A stretch of 64,000 nt of DNA from the NCBI RefSeq assembly GCF_051014445.1, contig NW_027488367.1, positions 29,063,501 through 29,127,500 of the forward strand, read 5' to 3'. This DNA is from Colletes latitarsis. Lineage: Eukaryota > Arthropoda > Insecta > Hymenoptera > Colletidae. Positions 36,119-48,100 of the stretch are shown here, one piece after another. The notes under the pieces were generated by a model. The model saw only the letters and a list, made by a program, of their open reading frames with translations, had not been told where the DNA came from and made no database searches. The position numbers were made by a program, and so were the translations under genes. Within the stretch, counting starts at the first letter, position 1, and each line of letters opens with the position of its first letter.

Positions 36119-39100
36119 CGCTGGTTATGTCTGGGTTAGTGCTAGTATTTGCAATCATCTGGCTCATACTATCGCATTTTTCGCACACCTGTTGGCTAGA
36201 TCCTGGGTTTCCTCTGGTTTGGATCCCGTAGTAATGTGGTTCCACACCGAAACAGTCAATTAAACCTGGTTGCGATTAATATTTTAGGGGATAACGCCGG
36301 TTATGTCTGGGTTAGTTCTGGTATTTGCAATCATCTGGCTCATACTTTCGCATTTTTCGCATACTTGTTGGCCAGATCCTGGCCTCTTTCTGGTTTGGAT
36401 CACGTAGTAATGTGGTACCTCACCGAAACAGTCAAATAAACCTGGTTGCGATTAATATCTTAGAGGATAACGCCGGTTATGTCTCGGTTGGGTCTAGGAT
36501 TTTCCCTCATGTGGCTCGTACTTTCGCGTTTCTCGCATCCTTGTTGGCCCGATCCTGGGATTTTTCTGGTTTGGATCTCGTAGTAATGTGTTACCACACC
36601 GAAACAGTCAATTATACCTGGTTGCGATTAATATTTTAGAGGATAACGCCGGTTATGTCTCGGTTAGGTCTGGGATTTGCCCTCATCTGGCTCGAACTTT
36701 CGCATTTTTCTGATACTTGTTGGCCAGATCCTGGGCTTTATCTGGTTTGGATCACGTAGTAATGCGGTACCACACCGAAACAGTCAAATAAACCTGGTTG
36801 CGATTAATATTTTAGAGGATAACGCCGGTTATGTCTCGGTTAGGTCTGGGATTTGCCCTCATCTGGCTCGAACTTTCGCATTTTTCGCATACTTGTTGGC
36901 CAGGTCCTCGGCTTTTTCTGATTTGGATCAGGTAGGAATGTGGTACCACACTGAAACAGTTAATTAAACCTGGTTGCAATTAATATTTTGGAGGATAACG
37001 CCGGTTATGTCTCGGTTAGGTCTGGGGTTTGCCCTCATCTGGATCGTTCCTTCGCATTTTTCGCATACGTGTTGGCCAGATCCTGGGTTCTTTCTGGTTT
37101 GGATCCCGTAGTATTGTGGTTCCACAACGAAACAGGCAATTAAACCTGGTTGCGATTAATATTTTAGAGGATAACGCCGGTAATGTCTCGGTTAGGTCTG
37201 ATATTTGCCCTTATCTGGCGCGTACTTTCGCATTTTTCGCATTCTTGTTGGCCATATCCTGGCCTTTTTCTGGCTTGGACCACGTAGTAATGTGGTACCA
37301 CACCGAAACAGTCAATTAAACCTGGATGCGAATAATATTTTAGAGGATAACGCTGGTTATGCCTGGGATAGTTCTGGTATTTGCAATCATCTGGCTCATA
37401 CTTTCGCGTTTTTCTCATAGTTGTTGGCCAGATCCTGGGTTTTTTCTGGTTTGGATCCCGTAGTAATGTGGTTCCACACCGAAACAGTCAATTGAACCTG
37501 GTTGCGATTAATATTTTAGAGGATAACGCCGGTAATGTCTCGGTTGGGTCTGGGATTTTCCCTCATGTGGCTCGTACTTTCGCGTTTCTCGCATTCTTGT
37601 TGGCCCGATCCTGGGATTTTTCTGGTTTGGATCTCGTAGTAATGTGTTCCCACACTGAAACAGTCATTAAAAGCATGTTCCGATTCGTATTTTAGAGGAT
37701 AACGCTGGTTATGTCAGGCACAGTTCTGGTATTTGCAATCATCTGGCTCATACTTTCGCATTTTTCGCATACTTGTTGGCCAGATCATGGCCTTTTTCTG
37801 GTTTGGATCACGTAGTAATGCGGTACCACACCGAAACAGTCAATTAAACCTGGTTGCGATTAATATTTTAGAGGATAACGCCGGTTATGTCTCGGTTAGG
37901 TCTGGGATTTGCCCTCATCTGGCTCGTACTTTCGCATTTTTCGCATACTTGTTGGCCAGATCCTGGGCTTTTTCTGATTTGGATCAGGTAGGAATGCGGT
38001 ACCACACCGAAACAGTCAATTAAACCTGGTTGCGATTAATATTTTAGAGGATAACGCCGGTTATGTCTCGGTTAGGTCTGGGATTTGCCCTCATCTGGCT
38101 CGTACTTTCGCATTTTTCGCATACTTGTTGGCCAGATCCTGGGCTTTTTCCGATTTGGATCAGGTAGGAATGTGGTACCACACTGAAACAGTTAATTAAA
38201 CCTGGTTGCAATTAATATTTTGGAGGATAACGCCGGTTATGTCTCGGTTAGGTCTGGGATTTGCCCTCATCTGGATCGTTCTTTCGCATTTTTCGCATAC
38301 TTGTTGGCCGGATCCTGGGTTCTTTCTGGTTTGGATCCCGTAGTATTGTGGTTCCACAACGAAACAGTCAATTAAACCTGGTTGCGATTAATATTTTAGC
38401 GGATAACGCCGGTTATGTCTGGGTAAGGTCTGGGATTTTCCCTCATGTGGCTCGTACTTTCGCGTTTCTCGCATTCTTGTTGGCCCGATCCTGGGATTTT
38501 TCTGGTTTGGATCTCGTAGTAATGTGTTACCACACTGAAACAGTCATTAAAAGCATGTTCCGATTCGTATTTTAGAGGATAACGCTGGTTATGTCAGGCA
38601 TAGTTCTGGTATTTGCAATCATCTGGCTCATACTTTCGCATTTTTCGCATACTTGTTGGCCAGATCCTGGGATGTTTCTGGTTTGGATCCCGTAGTAATG
38701 TGGTTCCACACGGAAACAGTCAATTAAACCCGGTTGCGATTAATATTTTAGAGGATAACGCTGGTTATGTCAGGCATAGTTCTGGTATTTGCAATCATCT
38801 GGCTCATACTTTCGCATTTTTCTCATACTTGTTGGCCAGATCCTGGGCTTTTTCTGAGTTGGATCCCGTAGTATTGTGGTTCCACAACGAAACAGTCAAT
38901 TAAACCTGGTTGCGATTAATATTTTAGCGGATAACGCCGGTTATGTCTGGGTTAGGTCTGGGATTTTCCCTCATGTGGCTCGTACTTTCGCGTTTCTCGC
39001 ATTCTTGTTGGCCCGATCCTGGGATTTTTCTGATTTGGATCCCGTAGTAATGTGGTTCCACACGGAAACAGTCAATTAAACCCGGTTGCGATTAATATTT

Positions 39101-39462
39101 TAGAGGATAACGCCGGTTATGCCTGGGATAGTTCTGGTATTTGCAATCATCTGGCTCATACTTTCGCATTTTTCGCATACCTGTTGGCCAGATCCTGGGT
39201 TTTCTCTGGTTTGGATCCCGTAGTAATGTGGTTCCACACCGAAATAGTTAATTAAACCTGGTTGCAATTAATATTTTGGAGGATAACGCCGGTTATGTCT
39301 CGGTTAGGTCTGGGATTTTCCCTCATATGGTTCGTACTTTCGCATTTTTCGCATTCTTGTTGGCCCGATCCTGGGATGTTTCTGGTTTGGATCACGTAGT
39401 AATGTGTTACCACACTGAAACAGTTATTAAAAGCATGTTCCGATTCGTATTTTAGAGGATAA
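36119..39462 (+). repeat. Large higher-order unit, truncated copy 3 (3344 bp)
   Basis: 19 monomers. It matches the second half of copy 2, first at offset 3168 (33861 to 37029, 34565 to 37733) and then at 3344 (35269 to 38613, 36236 to 39580) after gaining one monomer near 38.0 kb. The part containing the AAAGTGGCAGCAG monomer is absent here but reappears at 40.2 and 42.8 kb. Confidence 0.82.
38050..38225 (+). repeat. Representative 176-bp monomer
   Basis: A clean monomer showing the anatomy. ATAAC (38051-38055) and GTTAT (38060-38064) form 5-bp inverted arms around a 4-base loop that is GCCG in some monomer types and GCTG in others. TTCGCAT occurs twice, at 38107-38113 and 38116-38122, a 9-bp-spaced internal direct repeat. 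TGTGGTACCACA at 38171-38182 is a perfect 12-bp palindrome. The tail is AT-rich (ATTAATATTTT). The start is an arbitrary phase choice at GATAAC. Confidence 0.9.
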
Positions 39463-39785
39463 CGCTGGTTATGTCTGGGTTAGTGCTAGTATTTGCAATC
39501 ATCTGGCTCATACTATCGCATTTTTCGCATACCTGTTGGCTAGATCCTGGGTTTCCTCTGGTTTGGATCCCGTAGTAATGTGGTTCCACACCGAAACAGT
39601 CAATTAAACCTGGTTGCGATTAATATTTTAGGGGATAACGCCGGTTATGTCTGGGTTAGTTCTGGTATTTGCAATCATCTGGCTCATACTTTCGCATTTT
39701 TCGCATACTTGTTGGCCAGATCCTGGCCTCTTTCTGGTTTGGATCATCGTAGCAATGCGGTACCACACCGAAACAGTCAATTATA
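39463..39785 (+). repeat. Satellite linker (start of a fourth large unit)
   Basis: Begins like the large units, then continues into a 177-bp variant monomer (ATCATCGTAGCAATG near 39745) as copy 1 does at 27.6 kb, before the next duplication begins. Confidence 0.75.
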
Positions 39786-42365
39786 CCTGGTTGCGATTAA
39801 TATTTTAGGGGATAACGCCGGTTACGTCTCGGTTAGGTCTGGGATTTGTCCTCATCTGGCTCGTACTTTCACGTTTTTCGCATACTTGTCGGCCAGATCC
39901 TGGCCTTTTTCGGGTGTGGATCACGTAGTAATGTGGTACCACACTGAAACAGTCAATAGAAGCTGGTTCCGATCAGTATTTTAGTGGCGTTTTTCGCATA
40001 CTTGTTGGCCAGATCCTGGGTTTTTTCTGGTTTGGATCCCGTAGTAATGTGGTTCCACACCGAAACAGTCAATTGAACCTGGTTGCGATTAATATTTTAG
40101 AGGATAACGCCGGTTATGTCTCGGTTAGGTCCGGTGTTTGCCCTCATCTGGCTCGGACCTTCGCATTTTTCGCATACTTGTTGGCCAGATCCTGGCCTTC
40201 TTCTGGCTTGGACCACGTAGTAAAGTGGCAGCAGACAGAAACAGTCAATTAAACCTGGTTGCGAATAATATTTTAGAGGATAACGCTGGTTATGTCTCGG
40301 TTAGGTCCGGTGTTTGCCCTCATCTGGCGCGTACTTTCGCATTTTTCGCATTCTTGTTGGCCAGATCCTGGCCTTTTTCTGGCTTGGACCACGTAGTAAT
40401 GTGGTACCACACCGAAACAGTCATATAAACCTGGTTGCGATTAATATCTTAGAGGATAACGCCGGTTATGTCTCGGTTGGGTCTGGGATTTTCCCTCATG
40501 TGGCTCCTACTTTCGCGTTTCTCGCATCCTTGTTGGCCCGATCCTGGGATTTTTCTGGTTTGGATCTCGTAGTAATGTGTTACCACACCGAAACAGTCAA
40601 TTATACCTCGTTGCGATTAATATTTTAGAGGATAACGCCGGTTATGTCTCGGTTAGGTCTGGGATTTGCCCTCATCTGGCTCGAACTTTCGCATTTTTCT
40701 GATACTTGTTGGCCAGATCCTGGGCTTTATCTGGTTTGGATCACGCAGTAATGCGTTACCACACCGAAACAGTCAAATAAACCTGGTTGCGATTAATATT
40801 TTAGAGGATAACGCCGGTTATGTCTCGGTTAGGTCTGGGATTTGCCCTCATCTGGCTCGAACTTTCGCATTTTTCTGATACTTGTTGGTCAGATCCTGGG
40901 CTTTATCTGGTTTGGATCACGCAGTAATGCGTTACCACACCGAAACAGTCAAATAAACCTGGTTGCGATTAATATTTTAGAGGATAACGCCGGTTATGTC
41001 TCGGCTAGGTCTGGGATTTGCCCTCATCTGGATCGTACTTTCGCATTTTTCGCATACTTGTTGGCCAGATCCTCGGCTTTTTCTGATTAGGATCAGGTAG
41101 GAATGTGGTACCACACTGAAACAGTCATTAAGAGCATGTTCCGATTCGTATTTTAGAGGATAACGCTGGTTATGTCTGGGTTAGTGCTAGTATTTGCAAT
41201 CATCTGGCTCACACTATCGCATTTTTCGCATACCTGTTGGCCAGATCCTGGGTTTTCTCTGGTTTGGATCCCGTAGTAATGTGGTTCCACACCGAAACAG
41301 TCAATTAAACCTGGTTGCGATTAATATTTTAGGGGATAACGCCGGTTATGTCTCGGTTAGGTCTGGGATATGCCCCCATCTGGCTCGTACTTTCGCGTTT
41401 TTCTCATAGTTGTTGAACAGATCCTGGCCTCTTTCTGGTTTGGATCACGTAGTAATGTGGTACCACTCTGAAACAGTCAATTAAACCTGGTTGCGATTAA
41501 TATTTTAGAGGATAACGCCGGTTATGTCTCGGGTAGGTCTGGGATTTGACCTCATCTGGCTCGTACTTTCGCATTTTTCGCATACTTGTTGGCCAGATCC
41601 TGGCCTCTTTCTGGTTTGGATCACGTAGTAATGTGGTACCACACTGAAACAGTCAAATAAACCTGGTTGCGATTAATATTTTAGAGGATAACGCCGGTTA
41701 TGTCTCGGGTAGGTCTGGGATTTGCCCTCATCTGGCTCGAACTTTCGCATTTTTCTGATACTTGTTGGTCAGATCCTGGGCTTTATCTGGTTTGGATCAC
41801 GCAGTAATGCGTTACCACACCGAAACAGTCAAATAAACCTGGTTGCGATTAATATCTTAGAGGATAACGCCGGTTATGTCTCGGTTGGGTCTGGGATTTT
41901 CCCTCATGTGGCTCCTACTTTCGCGTTTCTCGCATTCTTGTTGGCCCGATCCTGGGATTTTTCTGGTTTGGATCTCGTAGTAATGTGTTACCACACCGAA
42001 ACAGTCAATTATACCTGGTTGCGATTAATATTTTAGAGGATAACGCCGGTTATGTCTCGGTTAGGTCTGGGATTTGCCCTCATCTGGCTCGAACTTTCGC
42101 ATTTTTCTGATACTTGTTGGCCAGATCCTGGGCTTTGTCTGGTTTGGATCACGCAGTAATGCGTTGCCACACCGAAACAGTCAAATAAACCTGGTTGCGA
42201 TTAATATTTTAGAGGATAAAGCCGGTTGTTTCTCGGTTAGGTCTCGGATTTGCCCTCATCTGGCTCGAACTTTCGCATTTTTCTGATACTTGTTGGTCAG
42301 ATCCTGGGCTTTATCTGGTTTGGATCACGCAGTAATGCGTTACCACACCGAAACAGTCAAATAAA
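39786..42365 (+). repeat. 2.6-kb tandem unit, copy 1 (2580 bp)
   Basis: Matches the next block at offset 2580 up to about 40.28 kb and at offset 2756 from about 40.31 kb, so it lacks exactly one monomer near 40.3 kb. The monomer at the contraction is a chimera: its front carries GGTCCGGTGTTTGCC from one type and its rear CATCTGGCGCG from another. Contains the 60-bp deletion junction at 39987/39988. Confidence 0.88.
39981..39994 (+). other. 60-bp deletion junction in a monomer
   Basis: TTAGTGG is joined directly to CGTTTTT. In intact relatives, such as the one at about 27.83-27.90 kb, 60 bp separate these segments, starting with ATAACGCTGG and ending with CATACATTCG. The loss removes the ATAAC/GTTAT dyad and the head of the monomer. 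Confidence 0.85.
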
Positions 42366-45121
42366 CCTGGTTGCGATTAATATTTTAGGGGATAACGCCG
42401 GTTACGTCTCGGTTAGGTCTGGGATTTGTCCTCATCTGGCTCGTACTTTCACGTTTTTCGCATACTTGTTGGCCAGATCCTGGCCTTTTTCGGGTGTGGA
42501 TCACGTAGTAATGTGGTACCACACTGAAACAGTCAATAGAAGCTGGTTCCGATCAGTATTTTAGAGGCGTTTTTCGCATACTTGTTGGCCAGATCCTGGG
42601 TTTTTTCTGGTTTGGATCCCGTAGTAATGTGGTTCCACACCGAAACAGTCAATTGAACCTGGTTGCGATTAATATTTTAGAGGATAACGCCGGTTATGTC
42701 TCGGTTAGGTCCGGTGTTTGCCCTCATCTGGCTCGGACCTTCGCATTTTTCGCATACTTGTTGGCCAGATCCTGGCCTTCTTCTGGCTTGGACCACGTAG
42801 TAAAGTGGCAGCAGACAGAAACAGTCAATTAAACCTGGTTGCGAATAATATTTTAGAGGATAACGCTGGTTATGTCTGGGATAGTTCTGGTATTTGCAAT
42901 CATCTGGCTCATACTTTCGCGTTTTTCTCATAGTTGTTGGCCAGATCCTGGGTTTTTTCTGGTTTGGATCCCGTAGTAATGTGGTTCCACACCGAAACAG
43001 TCAATTGAACCTGGTTGCGATTAATATTTTAGAGGATAACGCCGGTAATGTCTCGGTTAGGTCTGATATTTGCCCTCATCTGGCGCGTACTTTCGCATTT
43101 TTCGCATTCTTGTTGGCCAGATCCTGGCCTTTTTCTGGCTTGGACCACGTAGTAATGTGGTACCACACCGAAACAGTCATATAAACCTGGTTGCGATTAA
43201 TATCTTAGAGGATAACGCCGGTTATGTCTCGGTTGGGTCTGGGATTTTCCCTCATGTGGCTCCTACTTTCGCGTTTCTCGCATCCTTGTTGGCCCGATCC
43301 TGGGATTTTTCTGGTTTGGATCTCGTAGTAATGTGTTACCACACCGAAACAGTCAATTATACCTCGTTGCGATTAATATTTTAGAGGATAACGCCGGTTA
43401 TGTCTCGGTTAGGTCTGGGATTTGCCCTCATCTGGCTCGAACTTTCGCATTTTTCTGATACTTGTTGGCCAGATCCTGGGCTTTATCTGGTTTGGATCAC
43501 GCAGTAATGCGTTACCACACCGAAACAGTCAAATAAACCTGGTTGCGATTAATATTTTAGAGGATAACGCCGGTTATGTCTCGGTTAGGTCTGGGATTTG
43601 CCCTCATCTGGCTCGAACTTTCGCATTTTTCTGATACTTGTTGGTCAGATCCTGGGCTTTATCTGGTTTGGATCACGCAGTAATGCGTTACCACACCGAA
43701 ACAGTCAAATAAACCTGGTTGCGATTAATATTTTAGAGGATAACGCCGGTTATGTCTCGGTTAGGTCTGGGATTTGCCCTCATCTGGATCGTACTTTCGC
43801 ATTTTTCGCATACTTGTTGGCCAGATCCTCGGCTTTTTCTGATTAGGATCAGGTAGGAATGTGGTACCACACTGAAACAGTCATTAAGAGCATGTTCCGA
43901 TTCGTATTTTAGAGGATAACGCTGGTTATGTCTGGGTTAGTGCTAGTATTTGCAATCATCTGGCTCATACTATCGCATTTTTCGCATACCTGTTGGCCAG
44001 ATCCTGGGTTTTCTCTGGTTTGGATCCCGTAGTAATGTGGTTCCACACCGAAACAGTCAATTAAACCTGGTTGCGATTAATATTTTAGGGGATAACGCCG
44101 GTTATGTCTCGGTTAGGTCTGGGATATGCCCCCATCTGGCTCGTACTTTCGCGTTTTTCTCATAGTTGTTGAACAGATCCTGGCCTCTTTCTGGTTTGGA
44201 TCACGTAGTAATGTGGTACCACTCTGAAACAGTCAATTAAACCTGGTTGCGATTAATATTTTAGAGGATAACGCCGGTTATGTCTCGGGTAGGTCTGGGA
44301 TTTGACCTCATCTGGCTCGTACTTTCGCATTTTTCGCATACTTGTTGGCCAGATCCTGGCCTCTTTCTGGTTTGGATCACGTAGTAATGTGGTACCACAC
44401 TGAAACAGTCAAATAAACCTGGTTGCGATTAATATTTTAGAGGATAACGCCGGTTATGTCTCGGGTAGGTCTGGGATTTGCCCTCATCTGGCTCGAACTT
44501 TCGCATTTTTCTGATACTTGTTGGTCAGATCCTGGGCTTTATCTGGTTTGGATCACGCAGTAATGCGTTACCACACCGAAACAGTCAAATAAACCTGGTT
44601 GCGATTAATATCTTAGAGGATAACGCCGGTTATGTCTCGGTTGGGTCTGGGATTTTCCCTCATGTGGCTCCTACTTTCGCGTTTCTCGCATCCTTGTTGG
44701 CCCGATCCTGGGATTTTTCTGGTTTGGATCTCGTAGTAATGTGTTACCACACCGAAACAGTCAATTATACCTGGTTACGATTAATATTTTAGAGGATAAC
44801 GCCGGTTATGTCTCGGTTAGGTCTGGGATTTGCCCTCATCTGGCTCGAACTTTCGCATTTTTCTGATACTTGTTGGCCAGATCCTGGGCTTTGTCTGGTT
44901 TGGATCACGCAGTAATGCGTTGCCACACCGAAACAGTCAAATAAACCTGGTTGCGATTAATATTTTAGAGGATAAAGCCGGTTGTTTCTCGGTTAGGTCT
45001 CGGATTTGCCCTCATCTGGCTCGAACTTTCGCATTTTTCTGATACTTGTTGGTCAGATCCTGGGCTTTATCTGGTTTGGATCACGCAGTAATGCGTTACC
45101 ACACCGAAACAGTCAAATAAA
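42366..45121 (+). repeat. 2.8-kb tandem unit, copy 2 (2756 bp)
   Basis: Second copy, with the monomer missing from copy 1 intact (GGGATAGTTCTGG head near 42876). It shares many private spellings with copy 1: GTGGCTCCTAC, TACCTCGTTGCG, GATTAGGATCAGG, TACCACTCTG and the GATAAAGCCGGTTGTTTC head. The run around 43.25-44.3 kb also matches the first 1.1 kb of the window. Confidence 0.88.
42561..42574 (+). other. 60-bp deletion junction, second copy
   Basis: TTAGAGG joined to CGTTTTT, the same breakpoint as at 39987 and exactly 2580 bp away. The base before the junction differs (A here, T there), so the copies have had time to diverge or convert. Confidence 0.85.
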
Positions 45122-48100
45122 CCTGGTTGCGATTAATATTTTAGAGGATAACGCCGGTTATGTCTCGGTTAGGTCTGGGATTTGCCCTCATCTGGCTCGT
45201 ACTTTCGCATTTTTCGCATGCTTGTTGGCCAGATCCTGGGCTTTTTCTGATTTGGATCAGGTAGGAATGTGGTACCACACTGAAACAGTTAATTAAACCT
45301 GGTTGCAATTAATATTTTGGAGGATAACGCCGGTTATGTCTCGGTTAGGTCTGGGATTTGCCCTCATCTGGATCGTTCTTTCGCATTTTTCGCATACTTG
45401 TTGGCCGGATCCTGGGTTCTTTCTGCTTTGGATCATCGTAGCAATGCGGTATCACACCGAAACAGTCAATTATACCTAGTTGCGGTTAATATTTTAGGGG
45501 ATAACGCCGGTTTTGTCTGGGTTAGGTCTGGTATGTGCCCTCATCTGGCTCGAACTTTCGCATTTTTCTCATACTTGTTGGCCAGATCCTGGGCTTTTTC
45601 TGATTTGGATCCCGTAGTAATGCGGTTCCACAACGAAACAGTCAATAGAAGCTGGTTCCGATCAGTATTTTAGAGGATAACGCTGGTTATGTCTGGGTTA
45701 GTTCTAGTATTTGCAATCGTCTGGCTCATACATTCGCGTTTTTCGCATACTTGTTGGCCAGATCCTGGGCTTTTTCTGATTTGGATCACGTAGTAATGTG
45801 GTACCACACTGAAACAGTTAACTAAACCTGGTTGCAATTAATATTTTAGAGGATAACGCCGGTTATGTCTCGGTTAGGTCTGGGATTTGCCCTCATCTGG
45901 ATCGTTCTTTCGCATTTTTCGCATACTTGTTGGCCAGATCCTGGGTTCTTTCTGGTTTGGATCCCGTAGTAATGCGGTTCCACAACGAAACAGTCAATTA
46001 AACCAGGTTGCGATTAATATTTTAGCGGATAACGCCGGTTATGTCTGGGTTAGGTCTGGGATTTTCCCTCATGTGGCTCGTACTTTCGCGTTTCTCGCAT
46101 TCTTGTTGGCCCGATCCTGGGATTTTTCTGGTTTGGATCTCGTAGTGATGTGTTACCACACTGAAACAGTCATTAAAAGCATGTTCCGATTCGTATTTTA
46201 GAGGATAACGCTGGTTATGTCAGGCACAGTTCTGGTATTTGCAATCATCTGGCTCATACTTTCGCATTTTTCGCATACTTGTTGGCCAGATCATGGCCTT
46301 TTTCTGGTTTGGATTACGTAGTAATGCGGTACCACACCGAAACAGTCAATTAAACCTGGTTGCGATTAATATTTTAGAGGATAACGCCGGTTATGTCTCG
46401 GTTAGGTCTGGGATTTGCCCTCATCTGGATCGTACTTTCGCATTTTTCGCATACTTGTGGGCCAGATCCTGGGTTTTTTCTGGTTTGGATCATCGTAGCA
46501 ATGCGGTACCACACCGAAACAGTCAATTAAACCTGGTTGCGATTAATATTTTAGAGGATAACGCTGGTTATGTCTCCGTTAGGTCTGGGATTTGCCCCCA
46601 TCTGGCTCGTACTTTCGCGTTTTTCTCATAGTTGTTGAACGGATCCCGGGTTTTTTCTGGTTTGGATACCGTAGTAATGTGGTTCCACACCGAAACAGTC
46701 AATTGAACCTGGGTGCGATTAATATTTTAGTGGATAACGCCGGTAATGTCTCGGTTAGGTCTGATATTTGCCTTCATCTGGCGCGTACTTTCGCATTTCT
46801 CGCATTCTTGTTGGCCAGATCCTGGCCTTTTTCTGGCTTGGACCACGTAGGAATGTGGTACCACACCGAAACAGTCAAATAAACCTGGTTGCGATTAATA
46901 TCTTAGAGGATAACACCGGTTAAGTCTCGGATGGGTCTGGGATTTTCCCTCATGTGGCTCGTACTTTCGCGTTTCTCGCATCCTTGTTGGCCCGATCCTG
47001 GGATTTTTCTGGTTTGGATCTCGTAGTAATGTGTTACCACACCGAAACAGTCAATTATACCTGGTTGCGATTAATATTTTAGAGGATGACGCCGGTTATG
47101 TCTCGGTTAGGTCTGGGATTTGCCCTCATCTGGCTCGAACTTTCGCATTTTTCTGATACTTGTTGGCCAGATCCTGGGCTTTGTCTGGTTTGGATCACGC
47201 AGTAATGCGTTACCACACCGAAACAGTCAAATAAACCTGGTTGCGATTAATATTTTAGAGGATAAAGCCGGTTATTTCTCGGCTAGGTCTGGGATTTGCC
47301 CTCATCTGGCTCGAACTTTCGCATTTTTCTGATACTTGTTGGTCAGATCCTGGGCTTTATCTGGTTTGGATCACGTAGTAATGCGTTACCACACCGAAAC
47401 AGTCAAATAAACCTGGTTGCGATTAATATTTTAGAGGATAACGCCGGTTATGTCTCGGTTAGGTCTGGGATTTGCCCTCATCTGGCTCGTACTTTCGCAT
47501 TTTTCGCATGCTTGTTGGCCAGATCCTGGGCTTTTTCTGATTTGGATCAGGTAGGAATGTGGTACCACACTGAAACAGTTAATTAAACCTGGTTGCAATT
47601 AATATTTTGGAGGATAACGCCGGTTATGTCTCGGTTAGGTCTGGGATTTGCCCTCATCTGGATCGTTCTTTCGCATTTTTCGCATACTTGTTGGCCGGAT
47701 CCTGGGTTCTTTCTGGTTTGGATCCCGTAGTATTGTGGTTCCACATCGAAACAGTCAATTAAACCTGGTTGCGATTAATATTTTAGCGGATAACGCCGGT
47801 TATGTCTGGGTTAGGTCTGGGATTTTCCCTCATGTGGCTCGTACTTTCGCGTTTCTCGCATTCTTGTTGGCCCGATCCTGGGATTTTTCTGGTTTGGATC
47901 TCGTAGTAATGTGTTACCACACTGAAACAGTCATTAAAAGTATGTTCCGATTCGTATTTTAGAGGATAACGCTGGTTATGTCAGGCATAGTTCTGGTATT
48001 TGCAATCATCTGGCTCATACTTTCGCATTTTTCGCATACTTGTTGGCCAGGTCATGGCCTTTTTCTGGTTTGGATCACGTAGTAATGCGGTACCACACCG

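Noticed and set aside
39981..39994. Second mobile-element scar at the 60-bp deletion
   Set aside because: There is no inserted sequence or target duplication; it is a simple loss within a monomer.
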